Assembly (NCBI GenBank): GCA_026708055.1
Contig: JAPOVS010000051.1
Coordinates: 48,556 to 112,555, forward strand
Length of the DNA stretch: 64,000 bases
Reading direction: 5' to 3'
Source: a bacterium
Lineage (GTDB): Bacteria > Actinomycetota > Acidimicrobiia > Acidimicrobiales > CATQHL01
The translations under genes and the position numbers were made by a program. The notes under the pieces were generated by a model. It was not told where the DNA came from. It did not search any database and saw only the letters and a list, made by a program, of their open reading frames with translations. Shown here piece by piece: positions 55,604 through 63,962 of the stretch; position 1 is the stretch's first letter; each line of letters opens with the position of its first letter.

Positions 55604-56908
55604 GTGGCGAGGCGGTACTGGCTGGAGACACTGGGCTGTCCTAAGAACCAGGTCGACTCCGACAAGCTCGCCGGGCGGCTCGCCGCCGACGGCTACCGGC
55701 CGGCCTCCGATGTGGCCGAGGCGGATGTCGTGGTGGTAAACACCTGCGCCTTCATCGATGAGGCCAGGCGGGAGTCGCTGGAGACCGTCGAGAGCCTGGC
55801 GTCGCAGCGGCGCGCCGGCGCCCAGTTGGTCGTGACCGGCTGCCTTGCCGAGCGGATCGGCTCCCGGCTGCGCCAGGAGCACCCCGTGATCGACCGCGTG
55901 GCGGGCTTCGGCGAGCCGATCGCCCTTGGGCCCACCCGCCGCGGGCGGCGTCGTGCGCTGCAGGTCGCCGGTGGCGGTGCGGTGCCCCGCTTGGACCTGC
56001 TCAACATGCCCCGACCGCCGGCGCAGGCGCCCTGGGCCTACGTCAAGATCGCCGAGGGCTGCGACCGCCGCTGCGGCTACTGCGCCATTCCCAGCTTCCG
56101 GGGACCGCAGCGCTCGCGCAGCCCCGAGTCGATACTGGCCGAGATCCAGGCCCTGGGCGCCCGCGAGGTTGTGCTGGTGGCCCAGGACCTGGCCTCCTAC
56201 GGCCGCGACGGCGGTCGCGGCGAGCGGCGTCTGGTGCCGCTGGTGGAGGCGGCGCAAGAGCTGGCGCCGTGGGTGCGGCTGCTCTACCTCTACCCCTCCG
56301 ATCTCACCGACGAGCTGATCGCGGCGATCCTGGCCACCGGCGTGGCCTACTTCGACCTGTCGCTGCAGCACGCCTCCCGCCCCCTGCTGCGCCGGATGCG
56401 CCGCTGGGGCGACGGGGAGCGTTTCGCGGCGCGCATCGCCGAGATCCGCCGCGCCGCGCCACACGCCGCCTTCCGTTCCAACTTCATCGTGGGCTACCCC
56501 GGCGAGACCGAGGAGGACCACGACGCCCTGCTGGCCTTCGTCGGCGAGGCGGAACTGGACTGGGTGGGGGTGTTCGCCTACTCCGAGGAAGAGGGAACCC
56601 ACTCCGCCTCTGTGGGCGGCCGGGTGTCCGCGCCGCTGGTCGCCGAGCGCATGGCGGAGCTGCGCGAACTCTGCGACGAGATCACCGAGCGACGCCGCCG
56701 CAGCCTTGTGGGCAGCACGACCACCGTGCTGGTGGACCGGCCGGGACGGGCGCGCAGCCACCGGGAGGCCCCCGAGATCGACGGCCTCGTGGAGGTGCCC
56801 GACGGCCTGGCGCCGGGGAGCTTCGCGGAAGTCGAGATCATCGGGGCCGCCGGCGTCGACCTGATGGCGGCGCCGCTGGTCGCCGCCGGGTCCGGAGGGG
56901 CGCGGTGA
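55604..56908 (+). CDS. rimO: Ribosomal protein S12 methylthiotransferase
   Basis: This 434-residue radical-SAM methylthiotransferase modifies Asp of ribosomal protein S12. The first-cluster cysteines are in LETLGCPKNQVDS (Cys12), VVNTCAFIDEAR and VTGCLAER, and the radical-SAM motif is GCDRRCGYC (Cys153, 157, 160). LLYLYPSDLTDELI and DLSLQHASRPLLRRMRRWG are RimO-like, where MiaB has SPHP and LQSGS. The start GTG 55604 leads straight into the conserved YWLETLGC; the frame further upstream is not conserved. It overlaps pgsA by 4 nt. Confidence 0.95.
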   Translation: MARRYWLETLGCPKNQVDSDKLAGRLAADGYRPASDVAEADVVVVNTCAFIDEARRESLETVESLASQRRAGAQLVVTGCLAERIGSRLRQEHPVIDRVAGFGEPIALGPTRRGRRRALQVAGGGAVPRLDLLNMPRPPAQAPWAYVKIAEGCDRRCGYCAIPSFRGPQRSRSPESILAEIQALGAREVVLVAQDLASYGRDGGRGERRLVPLVEAAQELAPWVRLLYLYPSDLTDELIAAILATGVAYFDLSLQHASRPLLRRMRRWGDGERFAARIAEIRRAAPHAAFRSNFIVGYPGETEEDHDALLAFVGEAELDWVGVFAYSEEEGTHSASVGGRVSAPLVAERMAELRELCDEITERRRRSLVGSTTTVLVDRPGRARSHREAPEIDGLVEVPDGLAPGSFAEVEIIGAAGVDLMAAPLVAAGSGGAR

Positions 56909-57516
56909 CGGCGCCGGCGCCTGGCATCGGTCTCGGCCTGGCCACGCCCGCGAACCTCATCACGCTGGCGCGCATCGGCGCCTCGCCGCTGTTGTTCTGG
57001 CTGATCCTGCGCGCCCGCGACGACGGCGGGGCCTCGTGGCTGGCCGTGGCGGTGGCCGTGGTGTTCGCCGCCTCCGACGCCTGGGACGGCCATCTGGCGC
57101 GGAACACCGGCACCGTCACGCGCACAGGAGCGTTCCTGGATCCACTGGCGGACAAGGTCGTGGTCCTGGGTTCGATGGCCTCGCTCGCCGCCATCGGCAG
57201 GGTCAGCTGGGTTCCGGTCGCGCTCATCGCCGCCCGCGAGGCGGCGATGAGCGGGTACCGGGTGCACTGCGCCCGCCGCGGCGTCTCCGTGCCCGCCCGG
57301 CGCTCGGCCAAGTGGAAGGTCATCCTCCAGGGACTGGCGGTGATCCTCACCCTCGTCCCACCCCTTGCTGCGGAGGACTCCCCGGTCCGCGAGGGGTTCG
57401 TGCTGGCCGTCTGGTGGCTGGCCGTGGCGGCCACCGCCGTCACCGGCCTGCTCTACCTTCTCGACGGCCGCAGGGCAGCCGGGGAGGGCGGAGGCGCTGG
57501 CGGAGGTCCCGGATGA
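56905..57516 (+). CDS. pgsA: CDP-alcohol phosphatidyltransferase (PgsA type)
   Basis: This 203-residue membrane enzyme has the CDP-alcohol signature: DAWDGHLAR followed by GAFLDPLADK, giving all four Asp residues at the expected spacing. About five hydrophobic segments are visible. ATPANLITLARI at the N-terminus and DKVVVLGSMASL fit phosphatidylglycerophosphate synthase, which makes the precursor of phosphatidylglycerol and cardiolipin. Position between rimO and cinA is the classic place of pgsA. GTG 56905 overlaps rimO, and the stop overlaps cinA. Confidence 0.9.
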   Translation: MTAPAPGIGLGLATPANLITLARIGASPLLFWLILRARDDGGASWLAVAVAVVFAASDAWDGHLARNTGTVTRTGAFLDPLADKVVVLGSMASLAAIGRVSWVPVALIAAREAAMSGYRVHCARRGVSVPARRSAKWKVILQGLAVILTLVPPLAAEDSPVREGFVLAVWWLAVAATAVTGLLYLLDGRRAAGEGGGAGGGPG

Positions 57517-58766
57517 GATGCGAGGTCGTCGCCGTCGGCACCGAGTTGCTGCTCGGGCAGGTGGTCGACACCAACTCGTCGTGGATCGGCGAGCATCTGG
57601 CCGGGCTGGGGATCGACTCGTACTACCAGACCAAGGTCGGCGACAACCTCGACCGGATCTGCGCCGTGCTGCGCACGGCTGTGGCGCGCAACGACTTCGT
57701 CGTCGTCTGCGGCGGTCTGGGGCCGACCCCCGATGACATCACCCGCGGCGCGCTGGCCGCGGTCATGGGCGTGGAGCTTCGCCGCGACCCTGAACTCGTC
57801 GAGCGCATCTCGGCCAAGTTCTGGCGGCGCGGCCGCTCAATGCCCGCCAACAACCTTCAACAGGCCGACGTTCCTGAGGGCGCCGCGGTCATCCCGGTCT
57901 TTCCCGGCACCGCGCCCGGCCTCGTCTGCCCGGTCGGCGACACCGTGGTCTACGCGGTCCCCGGCGTGCCGTGGGAGATGAGGACGATGATGACCGAGTG
58001 GATTGCTGCCGACATGCGACGCCGGGCGGGCGTCTCGGGGGTGATCCAGAGCCGCACGCTGCGCACCTGGGGCGAGTCCGAAGGCGGCCTGGCCGAGCGG
58101 CTGGGCGGCGTTATCGACCGGCTCGACGCCTCGGGGACGGTGACGCTGGCCTTCCTGGCCTCGGGAATCGAGGGCCTCAAGGTGCGTCTGACCGCCAAGG
58201 CCGACACGGCCGCCGAGGCGTCGGCGATGCTGGACGCCGAGGAGGCGGCCGTGCGGGCGGCCATCGACGACCACCTGGTGTTCGGAACCGACGAGGAGAC
58301 CATGGAGACGGCGGTGCTCGAGCTGTGCCGCAGGGCAGGTCTCACGCTGGCCACGGCGGAGTCGCTGACGGGGGGAATGATCGCGGCGCGCCTGAGCGCC
58401 GTCCCCGGCGCCAGCGATGTCTTCCGGGGCTCGCTGGTGACCTACGCCGCCGAGACCAAGCGCAACCTGCTGGGTGTCCCGGCCGGTCCCGTCGTGTCCG
58501 AGGCGGCTGTGCGGGCGATGGCCGCCGGCGCCTGCGGGCAGCTGGGCGCCGACTGCTCGCTGGCCGTGACCGGGGTCGCCGGTCCCGCCCCCGCCGACGG
58601 CACCGAGCCCGGGATGGTCTGGATGGCCACCTCGGTCGACGGCGAGGTAGTGGCGCGCCGCCAGCACTTCCCGTTCGATCGGGAGCGGACCCGCCAGTTC
58701 ACGACCATCGGCGTGCTGAACGAACTGCGCCTTCGCCTGCTTGACCGCGCCGCCACCGCTGGATGA
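57513..58766 (+). CDS. cinA: CinA family nicotinamide-nucleotide amidase
   Basis: This 417-residue protein has the N-terminal MoCF-like/COG1058 domain (VVAVGTELLLGQVVDTNSSW; VVCGGLGPTPDDITRGAL), an ADP-ribose pyrophosphatase-type domain, and the C-terminal PncC deamidase domain (ATAESLTGGMIAARLSAVPG; GSLVTYAAETKRNLLGV; VTGVAGPAPADGTEPGMVW). It recycles NMN to nicotinic acid mononucleotide. ATG 57513 overlaps the pgsA stop and the 3' end overlaps ppx, making a tight rimO-pgsA-cinA-ppx unit. Confidence 0.94.
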   Translation: MRCEVVAVGTELLLGQVVDTNSSWIGEHLAGLGIDSYYQTKVGDNLDRICAVLRTAVARNDFVVVCGGLGPTPDDITRGALAAVMGVELRRDPELVERISAKFWRRGRSMPANNLQQADVPEGAAVIPVFPGTAPGLVCPVGDTVVYAVPGVPWEMRTMMTEWIAADMRRRAGVSGVIQSRTLRTWGESEGGLAERLGGVIDRLDASGTVTLAFLASGIEGLKVRLTAKADTAAEASAMLDAEEAAVRAAIDDHLVFGTDEETMETAVLELCRRAGLTLATAESLTGGMIAARLSAVPGASDVFRGSLVTYAAETKRNLLGVPAGPVVSEAAVRAMAAGACGQLGADCSLAVTGVAGPAPADGTEPGMVWMATSVDGEVVARRQHFPFDRERTRQFTTIGVLNELRLRLLDRAATAG

Positions 58767-60370
58767 TGCCCACCGGTAGCTCGAACCCCGTGGTGAACGG
58801 TGCGGCGGGCGAGGTGCATGCCGCCATCGACGTCGGGACCAACTCCTTCCACCTGGTCGTCGCCCGGGTCAGCACCAGCGGGGGTCTCGAGATCCTCTTC
58901 CGCGACAAGGAGGTGGTGCGCCTGGGATCCGGCTCGGGCGACATGCGACACCTCACGCCGGATGCCATAGACCGGGGGATCGAAGCCCTGCGCGGGCTGG
59001 TCAAGACCGCCGCCTCCTACGGGGCCGACGTGCGGGCGGTGGCGACGAGTGCGGTCCGCGAGGCTGAGAACCGCCACGAGTTCCTGGATCGGGCAGCCGT
59101 CGAGGCCGGGGTCCAGGTGGAGGTCATCTCCGGCACCGAGGAGGCCCGGCTGATCCATCTGGGGGTGGTGCAGGCGCTGTCGGTGTTCGACCGGCAGATC
59201 CTGGTCACCGACATCGGCGGCGGCAGCACCGAGTTGCTCATCGGCCGGGGGCCGCGGCCTCTGGCGGCGCGCAGCGTGAAGCTGGGGCACGTCCGCCTCA
59301 CGGAGCGCTTCTTCCCCGGCGGCGTCGCCGATGCCACCGCGGTGGCGGACTGCCGTTCCTACGTGCGGTCGTTCCTGACACCCGTGGGTCACGATCTGCT
59401 GCCCTTCGGCTACGAGCTGGCCGTCGGCAGTTCGGGGACGATCGCCACGATCGCGCAGATGGCGGAGTTCCTGCGCAACGGTGCCGGAAACCGCTGGCTC
59501 AACAACGTCTCCTTCAGCCGGGCCGAGCTGGACGAGGTCGTCGCCCTCGTGCTGGCGGCGCCGACTCCCGAGTCGCGCTGCGCCATCGGTGGCCTGGACG
59601 AGCGCCGCAGCGACGTGATCGCCGCGGGGGTCCTGCTGCTGGAGGGTGTGTTCGACTGCTTCGAGGTTTCGTCGATCACCGTGTCCGGTTACGCCCTGCG
59701 CGAGGGCGTGCTGCTCGACCGGGTGCACACCGGCGGCAACGGAGACGCCTTCCACCATCTCAGCGACATCAGGCGGGAGTCTGTGCTGCGCATCGCCGAG
59801 GACTACGAGGAGGAACGGCCGCACGTCCAGCACGTGACCGACCTTGCGCTGCAACTCTTCGACGGGCTGGAGGGACTCCACCGCTTCGGGCTCTACGAGC
59901 GCGACCTGTTGGAGGCCGCCGGGATGCTGCACAACGTGGGGCGCTTCATCTCCCGCGGGGCGCACCACAAGCACAGCTACTACGTGATCCGCAGCAGCGA
60001 CCGGCTGCTGGGTTTCACCGAGCGGGAGGTGGAGCTGATCGCTCTCGTGGCGCGCTACCAGCGCAAGGCGCTGCCGCGGATCGGCCACGCCGAGTTCGCG
60101 GCTCTGAACGTGGCCGACCGTGCCCGGGTGCAGTTGCTGGCGGGGATCCTGCGGATCGCCATCGCCCTCGACCGGACCCGCAGCGGTGCGGTCCGCGGCC
60201 TGACCGCGAGAGTGGGCGAGGCCCTCGCGATCAACTGCAGCACCGCGCCGGGTGCCGACGCCACGGTGGAGTTGTACACGGCCAACCAGCGCAGCGAGTT
60301 GCTAGCCACCGCCACGGGGCTGGCCGTGCAGGTCTCCGCCGAGAGCCCGGTTCTGACTATTCTACATTAG
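58763..60370 (+). CDS. ppx: Exopolyphosphatase / pppGpp phosphohydrolase (Ppx/GppA)
   Basis: This 535-residue protein has the ASKHA fold with AIDVGTNSFHLVVARV, ATSAVREAENRHEFLD and VTDIGGGSTELLIG. The C-terminal HD-like helical domain (about 320-535) includes LEAAGMLHNVGRFISRGAHH. It removes terminal phosphate from polyphosphate or pppGpp, and the long form with an HD-type region is shared with both activities. ATG 58763 overlaps cinA by 4 nt; a second ATG is at 58766. The terminal codons run into an AT-rich patch. Confidence 0.92.
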   Translation: MMPTGSSNPVVNGAAGEVHAAIDVGTNSFHLVVARVSTSGGLEILFRDKEVVRLGSGSGDMRHLTPDAIDRGIEALRGLVKTAASYGADVRAVATSAVREAENRHEFLDRAAVEAGVQVEVISGTEEARLIHLGVVQALSVFDRQILVTDIGGGSTELLIGRGPRPLAARSVKLGHVRLTERFFPGGVADATAVADCRSYVRSFLTPVGHDLLPFGYELAVGSSGTIATIAQMAEFLRNGAGNRWLNNVSFSRAELDEVVALVLAAPTPESRCAIGGLDERRSDVIAAGVLLLEGVFDCFEVSSITVSGYALREGVLLDRVHTGGNGDAFHHLSDIRRESVLRIAEDYEEERPHVQHVTDLALQLFDGLEGLHRFGLYERDLLEAAGMLHNVGRFISRGAHHKHSYYVIRSSDRLLGFTEREVELIALVARYQRKALPRIGHAEFAALNVADRARVQLLAGILRIAIALDRTRSGAVRGLTARVGEALAINCSTAPGADATVELYTANQRSELLATATGLAVQVSAESPVLTILH

Positions 60371-60420
60371 GAGTGGTGGATATTAGATTACAATGAGTAT
60401 CATATATTTCAATGGTAGAA
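60361..60420. other. AT-rich patch (about 30% GC) between ppx and the Uma2 gene
   Basis: Counting 60361-60420 gives 18 G/C in 60 bases, in sequence that is otherwise about two thirds G+C or more. It begins in the last codons of ppx and ends before the Uma2 leader. It may be a junction left by insertion of the Uma2 gene, a UP-type promoter element, or a terminator-like unwinding region. Confidence 0.6.
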
Positions 60421-60448
60421 GCTATCCGCAGCGGCAGGCCGGTCGGGT

Positions 60449-60454
60449 TAGGCT
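60449..60454 (+). promoter_or_regulatory. -10 element TAGGCT of the Uma2 gene
   Basis: TAGGCT lies 48 nt before the GTG at 60503, downstream of the AT-rich patch. The leader carries GGGAGGGA 8-10 nt before the start. Confidence 0.4.
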
Positions 60455-60502
60455 GGGGGTTGAAGCGGTGCCCAGGCTGGTGCCGCGGGAGGGACGGATA
60501 CC

Positions 60503-61219
60503 GTGAGCGTGCTGACCGACCTGGATCCCAATGTGGCGTACCCGGGGTCTCCGACTGTGCCTGACTCCGGGCTGCACTCGCTGGTGCGCTTCCTCGCCTA
60601 CGGTGCCCTGCGCGAGCACTTCGCGGGGCGCCCGGGCTGCTACGTGGGCCAGGACCGCAACGTCTACTACCGCCCGTTGCCCGACTCGGCGTTCGTCGCC
60701 CCCGACGTGTTCGTGTGCTTCGGCGTGGACCCCGGCCCTATCGAGCTGGCGGCCAGCTACCGGCTGTGGGAGGTGGGAGCGCCGCCGGCGTTCGTCCTCG
60801 AGATCGCCTCCGAGGGCACCTACCAGAACGACCTGGAGGACAAGCCTGCGAAGTATCTGGAGATGGGCGTGACCGAGTACTGGCGCTTCGACCCCACCGG
60901 CGGCGACTTCTACACCCCTGTCCTCCAGGGGGACCGCCGCGCCGGCGACTCGTGGGTGCCGATAGCCGTGGACCCCGACGGCGGCGGCCGCAGCCGCGTC
61001 CTCGGCCTCGACCTCTGCGCCGACACCCACCGCCTGCGCTTCAGAGACCCCCGAGGGGGCCCCTGGCTGCCCGACCCCGATGAGACACGCCGTCAACGCG
61101 ACGCCGCCGAGGATCGAGCCGAAGCCGCCGAGAGGGCACTGGGTACCGAGACCGCCGCCCGCCGCGCTGCCGAGGCAGAGTTGGCCGCCCTGCGGGCCCG
61201 GCTGGACGATCAGCGGTAG
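60503..61219 (+). CDS. Uma2 family endonuclease-fold protein (DUF820)
   Basis: This 238-residue protein has the Uma2/DUF820 restriction-endonuclease-like core. FVAPDVFVCFGVD carries the Asp, and FVLEIASEGTYQND with LEDKPAKYLEMGVTEYW carries the E-x-S/K elements of a PD-(D/E)xK site. A charged coiled coil fills the last 50 residues (RRQRDAAEDRAEAAERALG onward). Such genes are abundant in cyanobacteria and some actinobacteria, often mobile, with unknown role. GTG 60503 has GGGAGGGA upstream. The AT-rich patch before it suggests recent arrival. Confidence 0.88.
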   Translation: MSVLTDLDPNVAYPGSPTVPDSGLHSLVRFLAYGALREHFAGRPGCYVGQDRNVYYRPLPDSAFVAPDVFVCFGVDPGPIELAASYRLWEVGAPPAFVLEIASEGTYQNDLEDKPAKYLEMGVTEYWRFDPTGGDFYTPVLQGDRRAGDSWVPIAVDPDGGGRSRVLGLDLCADTHRLRFRDPRGGPWLPDPDETRRQRDAAEDRAEAAERALGTETAARRAAEAELAALRARLDDQR

Positions 61220-61249
61220 GAGCGCGCCGAGCGACAGGCGGGGGCCGCC

Positions 61250-62527
61250 TCAGCTGCGGATCTGGCCGTTGCCCCGGATGACGTTCTTCACCGCGGTGAG
61301 GTGGACGAGGCCCATCGGTCCGCGGACGTGCAGCTTCTGGGTGCTGATGCCGATCTCGGCGCCGTAGCCCATCTCCTCGCCGTCCACGAAGCGGCTCGAG
61401 GCGTTGACGAGCACGCAGGCGGCGTCCACCTCGGCGCAGAACCGCCCGGCGGCCGCCTCGTCGGCGGTCACGATCACTTCCGAGTGCCCCGTGCCGTAGC
61501 GGTTGACGTGATCGATCGCTTCGTCGAGTGAGTCCACGACGCGCACCGACAGCTTGTAATCCAGGAACTCGGTCGCGTAGTCGGCGTCGCTGGCCGCCCC
61601 GATGCTCGGTGCCACGGCCCGGGAGGTCTCGTCGCCGACCATCTCCACCGTGGGCATGGCCTGCACCAGTCGCGGGAGGAAGTCTGCGGCCTCGGTGGCG
61701 TGCACAACGAGCGACTCGGTGGCGTTGCACACCGACGGGCGCTGGGTCTTGCCGTTCACCACGATCGAGGTGGCCATGTCCAGGTCGGCGCCGCGGTCCA
61801 CGTACACATGGCAGTTGCCGTCGCCGTCCAGGATGAACGGCACGGTGGCGTTCTCCATGATGGAGCGGATGAGCGCGGGCCCGCCGCGGGGGATCAGGCA
61901 GTCCACGTAGCCGCTGAGCCGCATGAACTCCACCGCCGCCTCGCGGCTGGTGTCCTCGACCAGGATCAGGGCGTCCGCGGGCAGGCCGCCGGTGACGTAC
62001 GCCTCGCGCAGGATCCCGGCGACGGCCAGGTTCGAGCGAATGGCCATGGACGAACCTCTCAGGAAGGCCACGTTGCCCGACTTGAGGCACAGGCCGGCCG
62101 CGTCGCTGGTGACGTTGGGCCGGCTCTCGTAGACGATCGCCACGACGCCGAGCGGCACCCGCACCTGCTGGATGCGCAGCCCGTTGGGGCGCACGTCGCC
62201 GGCGACGACGGTGCCCACCGGGTCGGGGAGTTCCGCCACTTGGCGCAGCCCGCCGACCATGCCCTCGATGCGGGCGGGCGTGAGGCGCAGTCGGTCCAGC
62301 AGCGTCGGCGAGATGCCGGCCTCCTCGGCGGCCGCCAGGTCGCTCTCGTTGGCCTCCAGCAACTCGTTGAGGCTGGCCTGCAGCTCGTCCGCCGCGGTCC
62401 GCAATGCCTCGTTCTTGACGACCGTCGGCGCGGCGGCCAGCACCGGCGCAACCGCCTTGGCGCGCCGGCCCAGGGCCTCCATCGCCTGCCGCTTGGTCGT
62501 TTTCTCGCCGGGCGCGGATGCCGCCAC
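61250..62527 (-). CDS. proA: Gamma-glutamyl phosphate reductase
   Basis: This 425-residue NADPH-dependent aldehyde dehydrogenase-fold enzyme carries out the second step of proline synthesis. The catalytic Cys267 is in RPSVCNATES. VPLGVVAIVYESRPNVTSDA, LKSGNVAFLRGSS, LIPRGGPALI and YGTGHSEVIVT are family blocks. GTG 62527 has GGGAGG 6 nt upstream, and TAGAAT (62587-62582, minus) is a likely -10. In most genomes proA follows proB; here it is about 9 kb away and reversed. It is convergent with the Uma2 gene (30 nt apart). Confidence 0.96.
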   Translation of the reverse strand: MAASAPGEKTTKRQAMEALGRRAKAVAPVLAAAPTVVKNEALRTAADELQASLNELLEANESDLAAAEEAGISPTLLDRLRLTPARIEGMVGGLRQVAELPDPVGTVVAGDVRPNGLRIQQVRVPLGVVAIVYESRPNVTSDAAGLCLKSGNVAFLRGSSMAIRSNLAVAGILREAYVTGGLPADALILVEDTSREAAVEFMRLSGYVDCLIPRGGPALIRSIMENATVPFILDGDGNCHVYVDRGADLDMATSIVVNGKTQRPSVCNATESLVVHATEAADFLPRLVQAMPTVEMVGDETSRAVAPSIGAASDADYATEFLDYKLSVRVVDSLDEAIDHVNRYGTGHSEVIVTADEAAAGRFCAEVDAACVLVNASSRFVDGEEMGYGAEIGISTQKLHVRGPMGLVHLTAVKNVIRGNGQIRS

Positions 62528-62528
62528 T

Positions 62529-63962
62529 GTGTGCCTCCCGATTGCTCTGAGCAGCGCTGATCGAGCCCTTGTAGCGTGTGGATTCTACCGCCGGTGGATT
62601 TATTCCGAGACCGTTGCAGCCTATGATCGTAAGATCACTGAAGGCGCTCCCACATCCTCGGGTGCTTCCGCCAATGGTGAACGTCTTCTGCCCGTCGCCA
62701 AGGGCGGCAACGACGTCGTGCTGGGCGGTGAGGGTGCCGATTGGATCGAGGAAGGCGCGGGCGATGATCCCCTCTACGGCCGCGACGGCGCTGACGCCAT
62801 CGACGGCGGTGCGGGCACCGACGTGATCTACGGAGGCGACGGTTTCGACGTGATCTACGCGGACGATCTCACCGACACGGTGCACGACGAGAAGGAGGGT
62901 CGAGACGGCTTCGAACTCATTCCGGAATCACAGCGGCGCAATACTCGATCCAACCCGGTGGTGTCCGCGGATGCCGTGTATGTCGCGCCGGGCGGCTCGG
63001 TGCTCGTGGATGTGCTGGGCAACGATTACGACCCAGACGGCGACCTCGACATTGCGACCTTGTCGCTCACGCGGTCGCCGGCCACCGGTTCTGCTCGGCT
63101 CGTCGAGTCCGACGAGCATGGCCCTCACATGGAGTTCTCGGCCAGTCCGGACGAGGGTTCGGTGACGTTCGCCTACGAGGTGTGTGATCGTGAAGGTGGC
63201 TGCGCGACCGCAGAGGTGCGCGTCACCGTCGGCGTCGCCGGGTGCTCGATCGTCGGCACCGACGGGGTGGACGAACTGACGGGCACCAGCGGCGATGACG
63301 TGATCTGCGCACTGGCCGGTGATGACGTCATCGACGGCGGAGACGGCGACGACATCATTTTCGGCGGGCCCGGCAACGACCGAATCCAGGGTGGTGTCGG
63401 CAAAGACGTCCTGTACGGCGGCCCGGGTGACGACGGCCTGTCCGGCGGCCGCGGCAAAGACGTTCTGTACGGCGGTCTCGGCAAGGACATGCTGCGCGGC
63501 GGAGACGGCGACGACGTACTCTGGGGCGGCGCAGGCGGCGATGAGGCTTTGGGCAATGCGGGCGACGACACGATGTACGGGGGACTGGGCGCCGACGAGT
63601 TCGACGGCGGCGACGGTGCCGACGTGCTGAGGGGCGGCCCCGGCGACGACTTCGTCGGCGGCAGGTCGGGTGCCGATCTGGTTCTTGGCGACGGCGGCGA
63701 CGACAGGCTGAGAGGTTACGACGGCGACGACACGCTCGACGGCGGAGACGGCGACGACGCCCTCCACGGCGGTCCCGGTGCGGACATCCTCGAGGGGTGG
63801 ACGGGCAACGACGTGCTGCGCGGCGATCAGGGCGACGACATCCTCCGCGGCGGATTCGGCGATGACATCCTCAACGGCAACAACGACGACGACTATCTCG
63901 ACGGCGGGTTCGACACGGACACTTGCGAGAGGGGCGAGACCGTCGCCGGGTGCGAGCAATGA
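62529..63962 (+). CDS. Calcium-binding RTX-repeat protein, N-terminus uncertain
   Basis: This is an acidic protein of up to 477 residues. A first block of RTX nonapeptides (GGNDVVLGGEGADW; YGGDGFDVIYADD) is followed by a cadherin-like/Ig-type domain (VYVAPGGSVLVDVLGNDYDP, then a beta domain ending in ATAEVRVTVGV). A long second RTX block follows (GGDGDDIIFGGPGNDRI and about ten similar repeats), with a Cys-bearing end (DTDTCERGETVAGCE). The repeats fold on Ca2+ outside the cell. No signal peptide is present. The only plausible in-frame start after proA is GTG 62529, with no ribosome site, so the gene may be 5'-truncated or its start lies elsewhere. Confidence 0.7.
   Translation: MCLPIALSSADRALVACGFYRRWIYSETVAAYDRKITEGAPTSSGASANGERLLPVAKGGNDVVLGGEGADWIEEGAGDDPLYGRDGADAIDGGAGTDVIYGGDGFDVIYADDLTDTVHDEKEGRDGFELIPESQRRNTRSNPVVSADAVYVAPGGSVLVDVLGNDYDPDGDLDIATLSLTRSPATGSARLVESDEHGPHMEFSASPDEGSVTFAYEVCDREGGCATAEVRVTVGVAGCSIVGTDGVDELTGTSGDDVICALAGDDVIDGGDGDDIIFGGPGNDRIQGGVGKDVLYGGPGDDGLSGGRGKDVLYGGLGKDMLRGGDGDDVLWGGAGGDEALGNAGDDTMYGGLGADEFDGGDGADVLRGGPGDDFVGGRSGADLVLGDGGDDRLRGYDGDDTLDGGDGDDALHGGPGADILEGWTGNDVLRGDQGDDILRGGFGDDILNGNNDDDYLDGGFDTDTCERGETVAGCEQ
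62582..62587 (-). promoter_or_regulatory. -10 element TAGAAT of proA
   Basis: On the minus strand TAGAAT (62587-62582) lies 54 nt before the GTG at 62527. It falls inside the first codons of the RTX reading frame, which argues that the RTX gene is truncated or starts further right. Confidence 0.4.

Noticed and set aside
63241..63940. CRISPR-like regular repeats
   Set aside because: The repeats are coding GGxGxDxxx nonapeptides (27-nt period) of the RTX protein, with no spacers.
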